Shown here: positions 41,993 to 50,037 of the stretch, in pieces
Layout of the letters: each line of letters opens with the position of its first letter
Numbering within the stretch: position 1 is the stretch's first letter
Assembly: GCA_018223415.1 (NCBI GenBank)
Contig: JAGTTQ010000001.1
Span: forward strand, 800,153 to 864,152
Direction: 5' to 3'
DNA length: 64,000 nt
Source: Eubacteriaceae bacterium Marseille-Q4139
GTDB lineage: Bacteria; Bacillota; Clostridia; Lachnospirales; Lachnospiraceae
Notes under the pieces: model-generated
Databases searched by the model: none
Seen by the model: only the letters and a program-made list of their open reading frames with translations
Told to the model about the DNA's origin: nothing
Translations under genes and position numbers: made by a program

Positions 41993-44151
41993 GCTTTCAC
42001 TCCTCCGTTTTCCTTTCGTTTGGCCTGCCTCGCCTTCGCGGCGGCCCGCCATTTCTTTTCGACGATCCAGCCGTCTGCCATGGCAAGAAGCGCCGGCAGG
42101 GCCGTCAGAACAAGAATCATGCTGAACAGGCCGCCGCGGCCGATCAGATGCCCCAGATCACCGATGGCCGCCGTCGTGGAAATAAAATGCACGATGTAGC
42201 CGGCCAGGGTGATGATGCTGCCGGAGGTGAGGATCGACGGGCAGGAACGGGCGATGGCCGTCATGCACGCCTCACTCTTTGTCATGGTGCGCCTTGCCTT
42301 CTGGTAGTTGTTCGTCAGCAGGATCGAGTAATCCACCGTAGCGCCCAACTGGATGCTGCTGACGATGATGTAACCCATGTACACCAGGCTGTCGCCGGTC
42401 AGATACGGGACGGCCATGTTGTAAAAGATCGCCACCTCAATGGGGATCATGACGACAACCGGGATGATGAGCGACCGGAAGCTGGCCATGACAACCAGGA
42501 ATACGCCGGCCAGGGACAGCGCATTGACTTTTATATTGTCCGCCGTGATCGTGGTTTTGATGTCCTGGGTGGACGGCGTCTGGCCCACAAGGTAGCTGCC
42601 CTCGGGATAATAAGACTCGAGAATCCCGCGGATCTCATCGGTACACTGAAAGGCCAGATCGCTCTCCTCCTTCGTCCGGATGTAGATGAGCATCCGGCAG
42701 GCGTCCTCCGTGTGGAGCTGCTCTGTCATGGACTCCGGCAGGAATTCCTCCGGAACCCCGTCGGGGAGCGTGTTCGCCATGGACGTCACGCTTTTCACGT
42801 AAGGAAGCGCCTCGATATCCTCCGTAAGCGCTGCCTCCGTCACCGGCGACGTGTTGGGATAGAGCGCCAGCAGCATGTTGCTGCGGCCGAAAATCTCCGT
42901 AATCTCTTCGTTGCTCTCGTAAACGGCCGTCCCCTCGGCTGCGCCCACGGAACTGTTCCCATACAGATAATCGTTCATGCCCTGGGCCACATAGGCGAAC
43001 GGCGTAAGCAGAAGCATCACCGCCAGCGTCACGTACCGCATATGGTACGCCCGCCGGCTGAATTTCTGAAACGGCGGCAGGAACGAACGGTGCCTCGTCG
43101 TATCGTTCCACTTCGCAAACTTTAAAATCATGGCCGGCATGAAAAAGACCACGGTCAAAAGGCTGAAAACAATCCCCTTTGCGAGCACCAGCCCAAGGTC
43201 AAAACCAATGGTAAATTTCATGAACACCAGCGCCAGAAAACCGACTACTGTCGTCAGGCTGCTGGCAAAAATCGAGTTGATGGCCTCTTCGATGGCTGTC
43301 ACAATGGCTTCCTCGTCGGACACCCCGTTTTCCCGCTCTCTGGAAAAGGCATCCAACAGGAAAATCGCATAATCCATGGATGTGGCAAGCTGGAGAATAA
43401 TCGCCACGTTATCTGTCATAAAGGAAATGGTTCCGATAAAAATATTCGTGCCCTTGTTTAAAAGGACGGCGACACCCATGACAAACAAAAACAAAATCGG
43501 CTCCGTCCAGGCCGATGTCGTGATGCAAAGTACCGTAAGAATCATGACGACGGCCACCACAAGAATCCGGCTCATTTCTTTCTCCATCGTTGACTCCAGA
43601 GACTTGTTCTGGACAGCCATGCCCGTAAAGCGGCCCTTCTCCCCGGTGATCTTCTCCATCTCGTCGATGGCCCGCGACGTCCTGTCGGAGTCGTCGGACT
43701 CCACAAATGTCACATCCATGACGGCACAGCCGTCCTTATAATAATCCCGGATTTCCTCCTCGTCGATGAAATCCTCACCGGAATAGATGTTGACGGCGCT
43801 GTCGCACCAGAGAACCTGATCGACGCCGTCCACGGCCTCCAGTTTATCCTTGTACTGCTTCGCCTCGTAAAGGCTCACGTCCTTAATCATGACCCGCGCC
43901 GTCCCGGGATAGCCGAATTCCTGCTCCATCACGTCAATCCCGATGCTGGATTCGGCGTCATCCGGCAAATACTCCGTCAGGTCATAATTCACATTCACGA
44001 AAAACATTGCCAGCAGGGAAAACAGGCAGCCGACTGCAAATACGCTCTCGATGAGGCCGCGCCTTCTTATAATCAATCTGGCAAGCCTGGCAGGAAACGC
44101 CATGCCTTCTGTGTCTTCCGCTTTCTGCCGCTTAAAAAATTTCTGTCCCAT
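41989..44151 (-). CDS. MMPL/RND-family exporter
   Basis: This 720-residue permease has two halves, each with a membrane helix, a large extracellular loop and a five-helix bundle. The halves share the motifs TSMDYAIFLLDAFSRERENG (first) and GATVDYSILLTNNYQKARR (second), with the proton-relay aspartates. It starts at the ATG at 44151, behind AAGGAGCAG. In Gram-positives such exporters move lipids, glycolipids, peptides or drugs. It lies between two exported proteins in one operon, facing a TetR regulator, so its substrate could be linked to the cell surface. Confidence 0.9.
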   Translation of the reverse strand: MGQKFFKRQKAEDTEGMAFPARLARLIIRRRGLIESVFAVGCLFSLLAMFFVNVNYDLTEYLPDDAESSIGIDVMEQEFGYPGTARVMIKDVSLYEAKQYKDKLEAVDGVDQVLWCDSAVNIYSGEDFIDEEEIRDYYKDGCAVMDVTFVESDDSDRTSRAIDEMEKITGEKGRFTGMAVQNKSLESTMEKEMSRILVVAVVMILTVLCITTSAWTEPILFLFVMGVAVLLNKGTNIFIGTISFMTDNVAIILQLATSMDYAIFLLDAFSRERENGVSDEEAIVTAIEEAINSIFASSLTTVVGFLALVFMKFTIGFDLGLVLAKGIVFSLLTVVFFMPAMILKFAKWNDTTRHRSFLPPFQKFSRRAYHMRYVTLAVMLLLTPFAYVAQGMNDYLYGNSSVGAAEGTAVYESNEEITEIFGRSNMLLALYPNTSPVTEAALTEDIEALPYVKSVTSMANTLPDGVPEEFLPESMTEQLHTEDACRMLIYIRTKEESDLAFQCTDEIRGILESYYPEGSYLVGQTPSTQDIKTTITADNIKVNALSLAGVFLVVMASFRSLIIPVVVMIPIEVAIFYNMAVPYLTGDSLVYMGYIIVSSIQLGATVDYSILLTNNYQKARRTMTKSEACMTAIARSCPSILTSGSIITLAGYIVHFISTTAAIGDLGHLIGRGGLFSMILVLTALPALLAMADGWIVEKKWRAAAKARQAKRKENGGVKA

Positions 44152-44176
44152 GTTTCTGCTCCTTGCCAAATTTTTT

Positions 44177-44917
44177 CTAACGCAGGAAGAGTATCAGAAA
44201 CGCGTGCCGCCCGTCTGTCTCCTCATGGGCGATGCCCACACTCCTGTAATATTCCAGAGAGCGCAGCCGGTCTCCCCGGATCTCGTACCTGTCTTCCGTC
44301 TCCTTAAGGAGCCGTTCAAAGGCCTCGTCCGCCCCGTCGCAGGATTTTATGTAAACTTCCAGGCAGGTGGCATGCTTCCGGCCATAAACCGCGGCCAGAT
44401 AGTCGCCTGCCGTCCCTTCGTCCGGAATCTTCCCGTCCGAATAACGGCTCTCCCTTGCCGCAGAAAGCCTATGGGCCGCCGCCCTGTTAAGCTCCATGTC
44501 CATCTCAAAGCCTGCGTACTTATCATACACGGGAAGATCCGTATCGAAGCCGTCCTCCCGCTCCGGGTATTCCTCAAAATACAGCTCCCGCTTCTTTTCA
44601 TTCATCTCATCAAAAAGCGCCTGGGTCTCTTCGTCATAACAGCCGGCCGGGTACGCCCCGCCGCCGGTGTTATCCTGCCATCGGGCAGATTTCAGTGCCC
44701 CGTTTTCGGTAAATTCATAGACGGCGTTATCAAGGAACAGATCTTCTTTATTGACAGAGCCGTCTTCAAAAAAGTAGTACCAGTCCCCGTCGATTTCCCG
44801 AAACCCGCTTTCCGTGGGGCTTTCTGCCGCCATGGCTGAGAGGCCAGGCTCACCGCCAAAGAAAATAAAAAATACGGCCATCGTCACGGCGGCCGCTGCC
44901 GTTTTCATGATCTTCAT
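44177..44917 (-). CDS. Exported protein with wall-binding motif and CAP-like C-terminal domain
   Basis: This exported protein of 246 residues has a signal peptide ending near AMAAES. A single choline/glucan-binding-like motif (GDWYYFFEDGSV) and a C-terminal domain resembling a degenerate CAP/SCP fold (MELNRAAAHRL ... YYRSVGIAHEETDG ... FLILF) follow. The CAP histidine pattern is not fully preserved, so the call is tentative. It is the first gene of the MMPL operon, 25 bp upstream of the exporter, behind a divergent promoter. The start at 44917 follows GAGGATGAG. Confidence 0.68.
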   Translation of the reverse strand: MKIMKTAAAAVTMAVFFIFFGGEPGLSAMAAESPTESGFREIDGDWYYFFEDGSVNKEDLFLDNAVYEFTENGALKSARWQDNTGGGAYPAGCYDEETQALFDEMNEKKRELYFEEYPEREDGFDTDLPVYDKYAGFEMDMELNRAAAHRLSAARESRYSDGKIPDEGTAGDYLAAVYGRKHATCLEVYIKSCDGADEAFERLLKETEDRYEIRGDRLRSLEYYRSVGIAHEETDGRHAFLILFLR

Positions 44918-44955
44918 GCTGTCTCATCCTCGTCCTTTTGTTCTCTCTTCCTTGC

Positions 44956-44991
44956 TTGCAATATTATCCTATTTTATGATACAATACTCAA
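44956..44991. promoter_or_regulatory. Overlapping divergent promoters of the MMPL operon and tetR-type gene
   Basis: Facing left: TTGAGT (44991-44986), 17 bp, GATAAT (44968-44963). Facing right: TTGCAA (44956-44961), 18 bp, TACAAT (44980-44985). The two share the same DNA, so polymerase binding is mutually exclusive. Confidence 0.6.
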
Positions 44992-45021
44992 GAATCACTT
45001 TTTTTGAATTGACCCAAATGC

Positions 45022-45041
45022 GACACTTTTCAGAAAGTGTC
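45022..45041. promoter_or_regulatory. Perfect palindrome, candidate TetR operator
   Basis: GACACTTT and AAAGTGTC flank a 4-bp centre, giving a perfect 20-bp inverted repeat. It lies between the divergent promoters and the TetR start (45071). It is the obvious site for the TetR-family regulator to control itself and the MMPL operon. Confidence 0.6.
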
Positions 45042-45070
45042 CATTTTAAGACAGTTAAGAAAGGCCTGTT

Positions 45071-45664
45071 ATGAATCAGACAACATCGAAAACCAGCGTC
45101 TCCGCACGCCGGACATATCTTCTCTTAAGCCGCACCCTGTTTGGGCTCATGGCCGATTCGCCCTTTGAGCGGATCACCCTGACGGATATCTGCAATGCCT
45201 CCCTGGTGCCGCGTTCCACCTTTTACCGATATTTTGAAGACAAGTATGACCTGCTCCACTGCTGCCTCCGCGGCCTCGTCGACGAGGTAGGGCTCACAGA
45301 AGACGTCATCTGCTTCAAAAACCGGGAATCCATCCGCGATTTCCTCATGGTTTTAATCCGTCACATCAACGAAAACATGAAACAGTACCGGAAAATCTAC
45401 GGGGCGAACCAGGACGGGGAGCTGATGAAAATTCTCCAGAATGGCCTGCGCCAGATCCTCACAGAAAAGCTGGAGGAAGCCGAAGAAAAGGGATACCGCT
45501 CCAAAATCCCGCATCCGATCTTTGCCTCCCTGCTGGCGGATTTCTACTTCGGGATTATCAAATGCTACCTGGAGATGGCCGATCAATATGATACGGAGAC
45601 TTTTATTGAGAATGTATGCCTGTTTTCCGAGCGGGATTTTTTTGAGACGGAAGGCGGCCGTTAG
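45071..45664 (+). CDS. TetR/AcrR-family transcriptional regulator
   Basis: This 197-residue regulator has an N-terminal helix-turn-helix (ITLTDICNASLVPRSTFYRYF) followed by the usual YDLLHCCLRGL linker. Its ligand domain resembles the DhaS-like/TetR_C group. It is divergent from the MMPL operon, with a perfect palindrome 30 bp before its start codon. The expected role is ligand-relieved repression of the exporter. The ribosome-binding site is GAAAGG. Confidence 0.9.
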   Translation: MNQTTSKTSVSARRTYLLLSRTLFGLMADSPFERITLTDICNASLVPRSTFYRYFEDKYDLLHCCLRGLVDEVGLTEDVICFKNRESIRDFLMVLIRHINENMKQYRKIYGANQDGELMKILQNGLRQILTEKLEEAEEKGYRSKIPHPIFASLLADFYFGIIKCYLEMADQYDTETFIENVCLFSERDFFETEGGR

Positions 45665-45722
45665 CACCTTCTGCTGTTTGTCAGCATTTTTGCGGCCTCA
45701 CGAAAAGGTTTCTGAGATTTGA

Positions 45723-45751
45723 TTGCATTTTTCCTTCAAAAAGACTATAAT
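45723..45751 (+). promoter_or_regulatory. Promoter of the glutaredoxin-like gene
   Basis: TTGCAT (45723-45728), a 17-bp spacer and TATAAT (45746-45751) face right, 46 bp before the start at 45798. Confidence 0.68.
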
Positions 45752-45797
45752 GATGGTAACAAGAAACGCTTTTTACATAAACGAGGAGGAGATTCCC

Positions 45798-46091
45798 ATG
45801 AAGCTTTTAATTTATGGAATGGATGCCTGCATCAATTGCAGGGAAGCAAAAGATTTTCTGAATGAGCATGAAATTCCCTTCATGTATTTTGATATCACCG
45901 AAACCACAGGAAATATGAAAAAGTTCTTAAAGCTCAGAGACCACGACGACCTGTTCGCCGGGGTGCGCGAAGCCGGAAAGATCGGAATCCCCTGCTTTAA
46001 GCTGGAGGACGGCACCATGACCCTTGATATGAACGTCGTTCTCGAAAAGCTGGGCCGGACGGATCTCCATTACAGGGAAGCTCAGTGCTAA
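45798..46091 (+). CDS. Glutaredoxin-related protein
   Basis: This small cytosolic protein of 97 residues has a thioredoxin fold. The active-site-like CINC (MDACINCREAKDFL) is near the N-terminus, a cis-proline is in GIPCFKLEDG, and an extra cysteine sits near the C-terminus. CxxC in this position supports thiol-disulfide exchange. The family is annotated as glutaredoxin-related in Clostridia, which often lack glutathione, so the reductant may be a thioredoxin. The start at 45798 follows GAGGAGGAG. It is monocistronic, with its own promoter and terminator. Confidence 0.85.
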   Translation: MKLLIYGMDACINCREAKDFLNEHEIPFMYFDITETTGNMKKFLKLRDHDDLFAGVREAGKIGIPCFKLEDGTMTLDMNVVLEKLGRTDLHYREAQC

Positions 46092-46098
46092 ATAGAAT

Positions 46099-46143
46099 CG
46101 GGCAGGCAGAACTGGAAATTCCAGAATCTGCCTGCCCGTTTTT
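46099..46143. terminator. Strong terminator after the glutaredoxin-like gene
   Basis: CGGGCAGGCAG pairs with CTGCCTGCCCG, with an inner TGGAAATTCCA stem, and is followed by TTTTT. It also faces the end of the radical SAM gene at 46155. Confidence 0.8.
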
Positions 46144-46154
46144 CTGTCTTTCGG

Positions 46155-47027
46155 TCAGTCAAAGAAAACAGCCTCTCTCTTCGGGTTCGCTTCCTCCCGC
46201 CGGATGGCCTCGTCCAGATGGGATAACATCTTTTCCCGGTCTTCGGGAAGCCGCCCGCGCGTCCGAACCTCAATCACATCGTGAAAGCCGTCGTACATCT
46301 TGATGGGAACAGAAATTTTCTCCATGAGGCGCCGTTCCTCCAAAAGGCTTTCCAGTTCCAAAGCCGGAACAAAGCTTCCGTCCTCGATCTCCTTAAAAAG
46401 CGGCGCCCGCCGGTGGATGAACATAGTCGTGTTGATGATCCGCTCCGGCCCTGTCCGATTGATGAACTCCGCTGTTTTTTCCGCGTTTTCAAGGCCGCGG
46501 CCGGCTCCCGCCGTCCCGAGCATCAAATGGGCGCCGTAGGCGATGCCCGCCTCCTTAAGCCTTGCCGTCTGCTCGTAGGCGGCCCGCAGGCCGTGATCCT
46601 TTTTAAGGTGCAGAAGGACGTCCTCCAGCCCGCTTTCAATCCCCACATAGACGATGTCCAGACCATTTTCCCTGAGACGTTTCAGTTCTTCCCCGCTTTT
46701 TTTACTCACATCCGTGACCGTGGCATCCATGCCGATGGACGTACAGTCCGGGAAATACTGATGGATCAGCCTTAAAATCTCACACAGGTGCTCAAACGGA
46801 AGCTGGCACGCGTTCCCGTCTCCCAAAAACACCCGCTTCGGCGATCCGTTTAGCGCCCGCACGCGCCCCAGCTCCGCCTCCACCTGGGCAAGGGGCAGGA
46901 CACGGAAATTCAGGTGCTTGAAAAGTGTACAGAAGGTACACTGGTTATAAGAACATCCGACTGTCACCGGCAGCATGAACGAGGCCCGTTCCATGGGCGG
47001 GCGGCAGATTTGACCTTCGTATTGCAT
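46155..47027 (-). CDS. Radical SAM protein
   Basis: This 290-residue enzyme has the iron-sulfur cluster motif GCSYNQCTFC (residues about 24-33; spacing CX4CX2C). The SAM-binding region (FLGDGNACQLP) and a barrel follow, with IGMDATVTDVSKK and VYVGIESGLEDVL. The type is Elp3/HemN-like (B12-independent). The reaction is not predictable. It is 13 bp downstream of the ATP-grasp gene that is now split by an IS, so it was probably co-transcribed with it and may now suffer polarity. The start at 47027 has AAGGAGCG. Confidence 0.82.
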   Translation of the reverse strand: MQYEGQICRPPMERASFMLPVTVGCSYNQCTFCTLFKHLNFRVLPLAQVEAELGRVRALNGSPKRVFLGDGNACQLPFEHLCEILRLIHQYFPDCTSIGMDATVTDVSKKSGEELKRLRENGLDIVYVGIESGLEDVLLHLKKDHGLRAAYEQTARLKEAGIAYGAHLMLGTAGAGRGLENAEKTAEFINRTGPERIINTTMFIHRRAPLFKEIEDGSFVPALELESLLEERRLMEKISVPIKMYDGFHDVIEVRTRGRLPEDREKMLSHLDEAIRREEANPKREAVFFD

Positions 47028-47040
47028 GAGACGCTCCTTT

Positions 47041-48264
47041 CTATTTTCTTCCTTTTCTGTCCGTTTCCATTAAAAACTCATAATCCGTATAACGGATCAG
47101 CACGTCTCTGCTTTCTCCGTCCTCTCCCTGGCACCGTACAGAAACAACGTCATTAACTTCTTTTAAACGGCTGCACATCTCCTCACAGCAGCCGCTGCTG
47201 AAAACAACATTTGCAAGTTGCTGGAATGGCTCGATCCTGTCACCCTTATGGACGTTAATCTCAAGCAGAACCCCTGGAATATCTGACAGCTTGTCAAAGC
47301 CGGAGACTTCCGTAACTGTTCCCCCGCAATCTGACCAGAGAACATACGAACAGGCCGGCTTTTCAAATGGAACTCTCAAAGGCACCGGAAGCTCCTCTTT
47401 CGTATGGCGTATCCCCAGAGAACAGTCCAGCAGCCAGTCGACAGCGTCAAAGCCGCAGGCCTCATAAAACGGTATATATCCGGAGTCTCCTGGCAGGCGG
47501 TATCCCATTTCAATGGCATAAAAGGTTCCTGCTTCGTCCATCATAAACTGGATCCAGCCAAACCCCTCCCGACACCCGATATGCTTTAACATTTCCGCAG
47601 CCTTCCGATCCGTCGTTTCGATATATCTGGCTAAGTCGCTGACAACCGATGTATTGATCGAATAACAGAAGCTTGGCTTCCCGGGCTGAAAATAAGCTGC
47701 GGAAAGCGAAACAAGGGAGCACTCCCCCTCAGCCATTGCATAGTACGCAAGAAACTCTTTCCCCTGTATCTTTTTCTCTACAAGAATTTTTCCGCTGGGA
47801 GACAGACTTTCGGCGTTCCTGCATGCAGCAGGCAGTTCCTCTCTGCAATTACAAAATGACAGGCCGCGGTTCGCACACATATCTGCCGGCTTGACAACCA
47901 CCGGAAATGTGATTTCGCTCCAGTCTTCCAGATTCTCCGGGACAGGGAAGTCCTCTGCCGTGGGAAGTCCCGTTTCTCTGCACGCCTGCTTAAATTTTAT
48001 CTTATTCCTGGAATAGCTCCATGCCTCCGCGGTAAAATACCAGGGAAGTCCCAAATGGTCGGTAAGTTCCAGGCAGCGATCCAGATTAAACTCGCTGACA
48101 CCGCAGATGACTGCTTCCACGCCTTCTTCCCGACAGCGTTTTTCCAGACAATCCACATCTGCCGTGGAAATATCCCAGATTTCATCCGCCGATTTTTTCG
48201 CTGGGGAGGCCGACAGCTCTTGGTCATCAGTTACAATCGTATAAAGCCCCCGCTCTCTGGCCTT
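47041..48264 (-). pseudogene. ATP-grasp ligase gene, 3' part, disrupted by IS insertion
   Basis: This is the bulk of a carbamoyl-phosphate-synthase-like ATP-grasp protein. It has a pre-ATP-grasp domain, the lysine strand VVVKPADMCANRG, the second nucleotide contact ILVEKKIQGKEF, and the metal-binding EMGYRLPGDSG. It lacks its first 19 codons, which lie across the IS at 49981-50037. Removing the IS and one CTT copy rejoins it in frame to a 425-residue protein that aligns throughout with the paralogue at 50215. A spurious TTG start inside the IS (48315) would make a chimera but has no ribosome-binding site. The original role was probably attachment of an amino acid or similar group in polysaccharide synthesis, which is inference. 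Confidence 0.9.
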
Positions 48265-48289
48265 TGATATGCTCCCTTCTAGGTAGACA
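48265..48289 (+). repeat. Left terminal inverted repeat of the IS
   Basis: The 25 bases starting TGATATGCTCCC and ending GGTAGACA match the reverse complement of 49956-49980 at 17 positions, including TAGACA at the inner end. Confidence 0.85.
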
Positions 48290-48331
48290 GTTGAAATAAT
48301 AAAACTGTTTATCAAGGAGGGAGCATTTCTT

Positions 48332-49003
48332 ATGCGTAAATATTCTGCTGAAGATAAATTACGAATGGTAAAGCTTATTTTGGAAGCTAAACATAGTATT
48401 ACATCTGTATCAACAGGCGAAGGAATTCATCCTACTACTTTAGAAGAATGGATTCGTAATTATCAGTCTATGGGTTCAGAAACCTTTTACAACAAAGGAT
48501 GGACCAAAAGAACTTCTGCCGAGAAAGAGATTGCCGTACAAGAGTATCTTTCTGGTCTTGGTTCACTACGTGATATTTGTAAAAAATATAAAATTTCCAG
48601 TACTCGTACACTCAGGCAATGGATTGCGCTGTATAATGGTCATAAGGAACTGAAGGCTTCCAGAACAGGAGGATGTAGTCTTATGACCAAAGGAAGAAAA
48701 ACAACGTTTGAAGAAAGAGTGGAAATTGCATCCTACTGCATTTCCCATGGCCATAACTATGCTGAAACATCAGAAAACTTTAAGGTGTCCTATCAGCAGG
48801 CACGAAATTACACTATCAAATACGAAACAGGCGGAGTTCCTGCATTACAGGATAACCGCGGCAAAAGAAAATCGGAAGATTCTCTTACAGAGGTGGAAAA
48901 GCTTCAAGCGGAGTTGAAACTGGAAAAAGCCAAACGGCAACGTGCAGAAATGGAGTTATCATTCTTAAAAAAATTAGAGGAAATCGAAAGGAGGCGGGGC
49001 TGA
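48332..49003 (+). CDS. IS3-family transposase OrfA
   Basis: This 223-residue protein has two helix-turn-helix units (about 1-60 and 115-170) and a C-terminal leucine-zipper-like coiled coil (VEKLQAELKLEKAKRQRAEME). It binds the terminal repeats. The start follows AAGGAGGGAGC. Near its end the heptamer A AAA AAA (48967-48973) allows a -1 shift into the OrfB frame, the usual way IS3 elements make the full transposase. Confidence 0.93.
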   Translation: MRKYSAEDKLRMVKLILEAKHSITSVSTGEGIHPTTLEEWIRNYQSMGSETFYNKGWTKRTSAEKEIAVQEYLSGLGSLRDICKKYKISSTRTLRQWIALYNGHKELKASRTGGCSLMTKGRKTTFEERVEIASYCISHGHNYAETSENFKVSYQQARNYTIKYETGGVPALQDNRGKRKSEDSLTEVEKLQAELKLEKAKRQRAEMELSFLKKLEEIERRRG

Positions 49004-49902
49004 GCCTGATCCGCCACGAGCATATCTATCAGGCTGTCAAAGAAGAACAGAAAGAACACGATTATCCGATACAGGAGCTTTGTAAGATTGGCGGTGTTTC
49101 AAGGGCGGCTTATTACAAATGGCTGAACCATGAAATGTCAGAGAATGAACAGGAAAACCGAAAAATTGCGGAACTGATAGAAAAAATCCACATAGAATCA
49201 CCTGATAAGGGTTATCGCAGAATCCGTGATGAGTTGGAGCGTTACCATGACATTGATGTAAATGATAAACGTGTTTTGCGCATCTGCCGGAAACTTGGTA
49301 TCAAATCCACCATTAAATATGCAAACGATAGCTGTACAAGACAGGCTGCAAATCCACAGTACATAGCCGAAAATATCCTGAATCGTGAATTTACGGCAGA
49401 AGCTCCGAATGAAAAGTGGTTGACCGATGTAACGGAATTTCATTACTATATCGGAAATGAAAAGCACAAGGTATATTTAAGTGCAATTCTTGACCTGTAT
49501 GACCGAAGAATCGTATCCTACCGTATTGGAGACAGTAATAGTAATGCATTAGTGTTTGATACCTTTGATGATGCAGTCAAAGATAATCCTGATGCACATC
49601 CAATGTTTCACAGTGACAGAGGCTTTCAATACACCAATAGAGCCTTTCATGCAAAACTTGAAGCAGCAGGGATGATGCAGAGCATGTCCAGAGTAGCAAA
49701 GTGTATCGATAATGGACCAATGGAAGGATTCTGGGGAATTCTAAAACGGGAGCGTTATTATGGTAAACGATTTATGGACAGAGAATCACTGGTGGTCATG
49801 ATAGAGAAATATATCAATTACTATAACAACAGACGTTTGCAGAGGAAGCTTGGTATAGTAACACCAATGGAGAAACACGAAAAATATTTACAGGCAGCGT
49901 AA
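48973..49902 (+). CDS. IS3-family transposase OrfB (DDE integrase), reached by -1 frameshift
   Basis: The reading frame is open from the slippery A7 run to the stop at 49902, about 309 codons. An internal ATG at 49135 exists, but the region before it encodes conserved IS150 sequence (YPIQELCKIGGVSRAAYYKW). The catalytic residues of the integrase domain are all present: D in WLTDVTEF, D in FHSDRGFQYT, and E in GPMEGFWGILK. It should cut and join the IS ends. The element appears functional. Confidence 0.9.
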   Translation: MRGNRKEAGLSLIRHEHIYQAVKEEQKEHDYPIQELCKIGGVSRAAYYKWLNHEMSENEQENRKIAELIEKIHIESPDKGYRRIRDELERYHDIDVNDKRVLRICRKLGIKSTIKYANDSCTRQAANPQYIAENILNREFTAEAPNEKWLTDVTEFHYYIGNEKHKVYLSAILDLYDRRIVSYRIGDSNSNALVFDTFDDAVKDNPDAHPMFHSDRGFQYTNRAFHAKLEAAGMMQSMSRVAKCIDNGPMEGFWGILKRERYYGKRFMDRESLVVMIEKYINYYNNRRLQRKLGIVTPMEKHEKYLQAA

Positions 49903-49955
49903 AAATCTGCCAGCAGGTGATACCTACTGGCAGAAAAAAATTATATTTTTTTGAT

Positions 49956-49980
49956 TGTCTACTTGACGGGAAGCAGTTCA
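49956..49980 (-). repeat. Right terminal inverted repeat of the IS
   Basis: Read on the minus strand it begins TGAACTGCTTCC and ends AAGTAGACA, and pairs with 48265-48289. The CTT duplication begins at 49981. Confidence 0.85.
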
Positions 49981-50037
49981 CTTTTTTATAATATAAACAC
50001 TTCCATTATTGCTCCCCAGCATCAGCAGCTTTTTCAT
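49981..50037 (-). pseudogene. ATP-grasp ligase gene, first 19 codons, cut off by the IS
   Basis: Starting at the ATG at 50037 (GGGAAAGG upstream), the minus strand reads MKKLLMLGSNNGSVYIIKK. Its last codon (AAG) is the duplicated target. It continues in frame with GCC at 48261 of the other half. The start matches the paralogue beginning MKTLLLIGSNTG. This proves the insertion site and that the local arrangement has not been shuffled since. Confidence 0.88.

Larger units (their letters stand above)
48265..49980 (+). mobile_element. Complete IS150-group IS3-family insertion sequence (1716 bp)
   Basis: The ends are TGATATGCTCCC on the left and, read inward on the other strand, TGAACTGCTTCC on the right. 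The imperfect terminal repeats share 17 of 25 bases, and the final dinucleotides are TG and CA as in IS3 elements. A 3-bp duplication CTT flanks it (48262-48264 and 49981-49983). It carries OrfA and OrfB with a frameshift window. The first 270 bp match the inverted copy at 1-270, so the element has moved recently. Confidence 0.94.

Noticed and set aside
41917..43125. Plus-strand ORF of 402 codons over the MMPL gene
   Set aside because: It is antisense to the exporter, rich in His, Arg and Asp, and lacks a start site and any domain.
48265..48315. TTG start inside the IS giving an ATP-grasp chimera
   Set aside because: No ribosome-binding site precedes it (the sequence there is the complement of one), and the first 17 codons are IS terminal repeat.
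1..49980. Composite transposon bounded by the two IS copies
   Set aside because: The interval holds core housekeeping genes (proS, cca, spoIIID) and is far too large. The inverted pair is better explained by two independent insertions, and copy 2 has its own target duplication.
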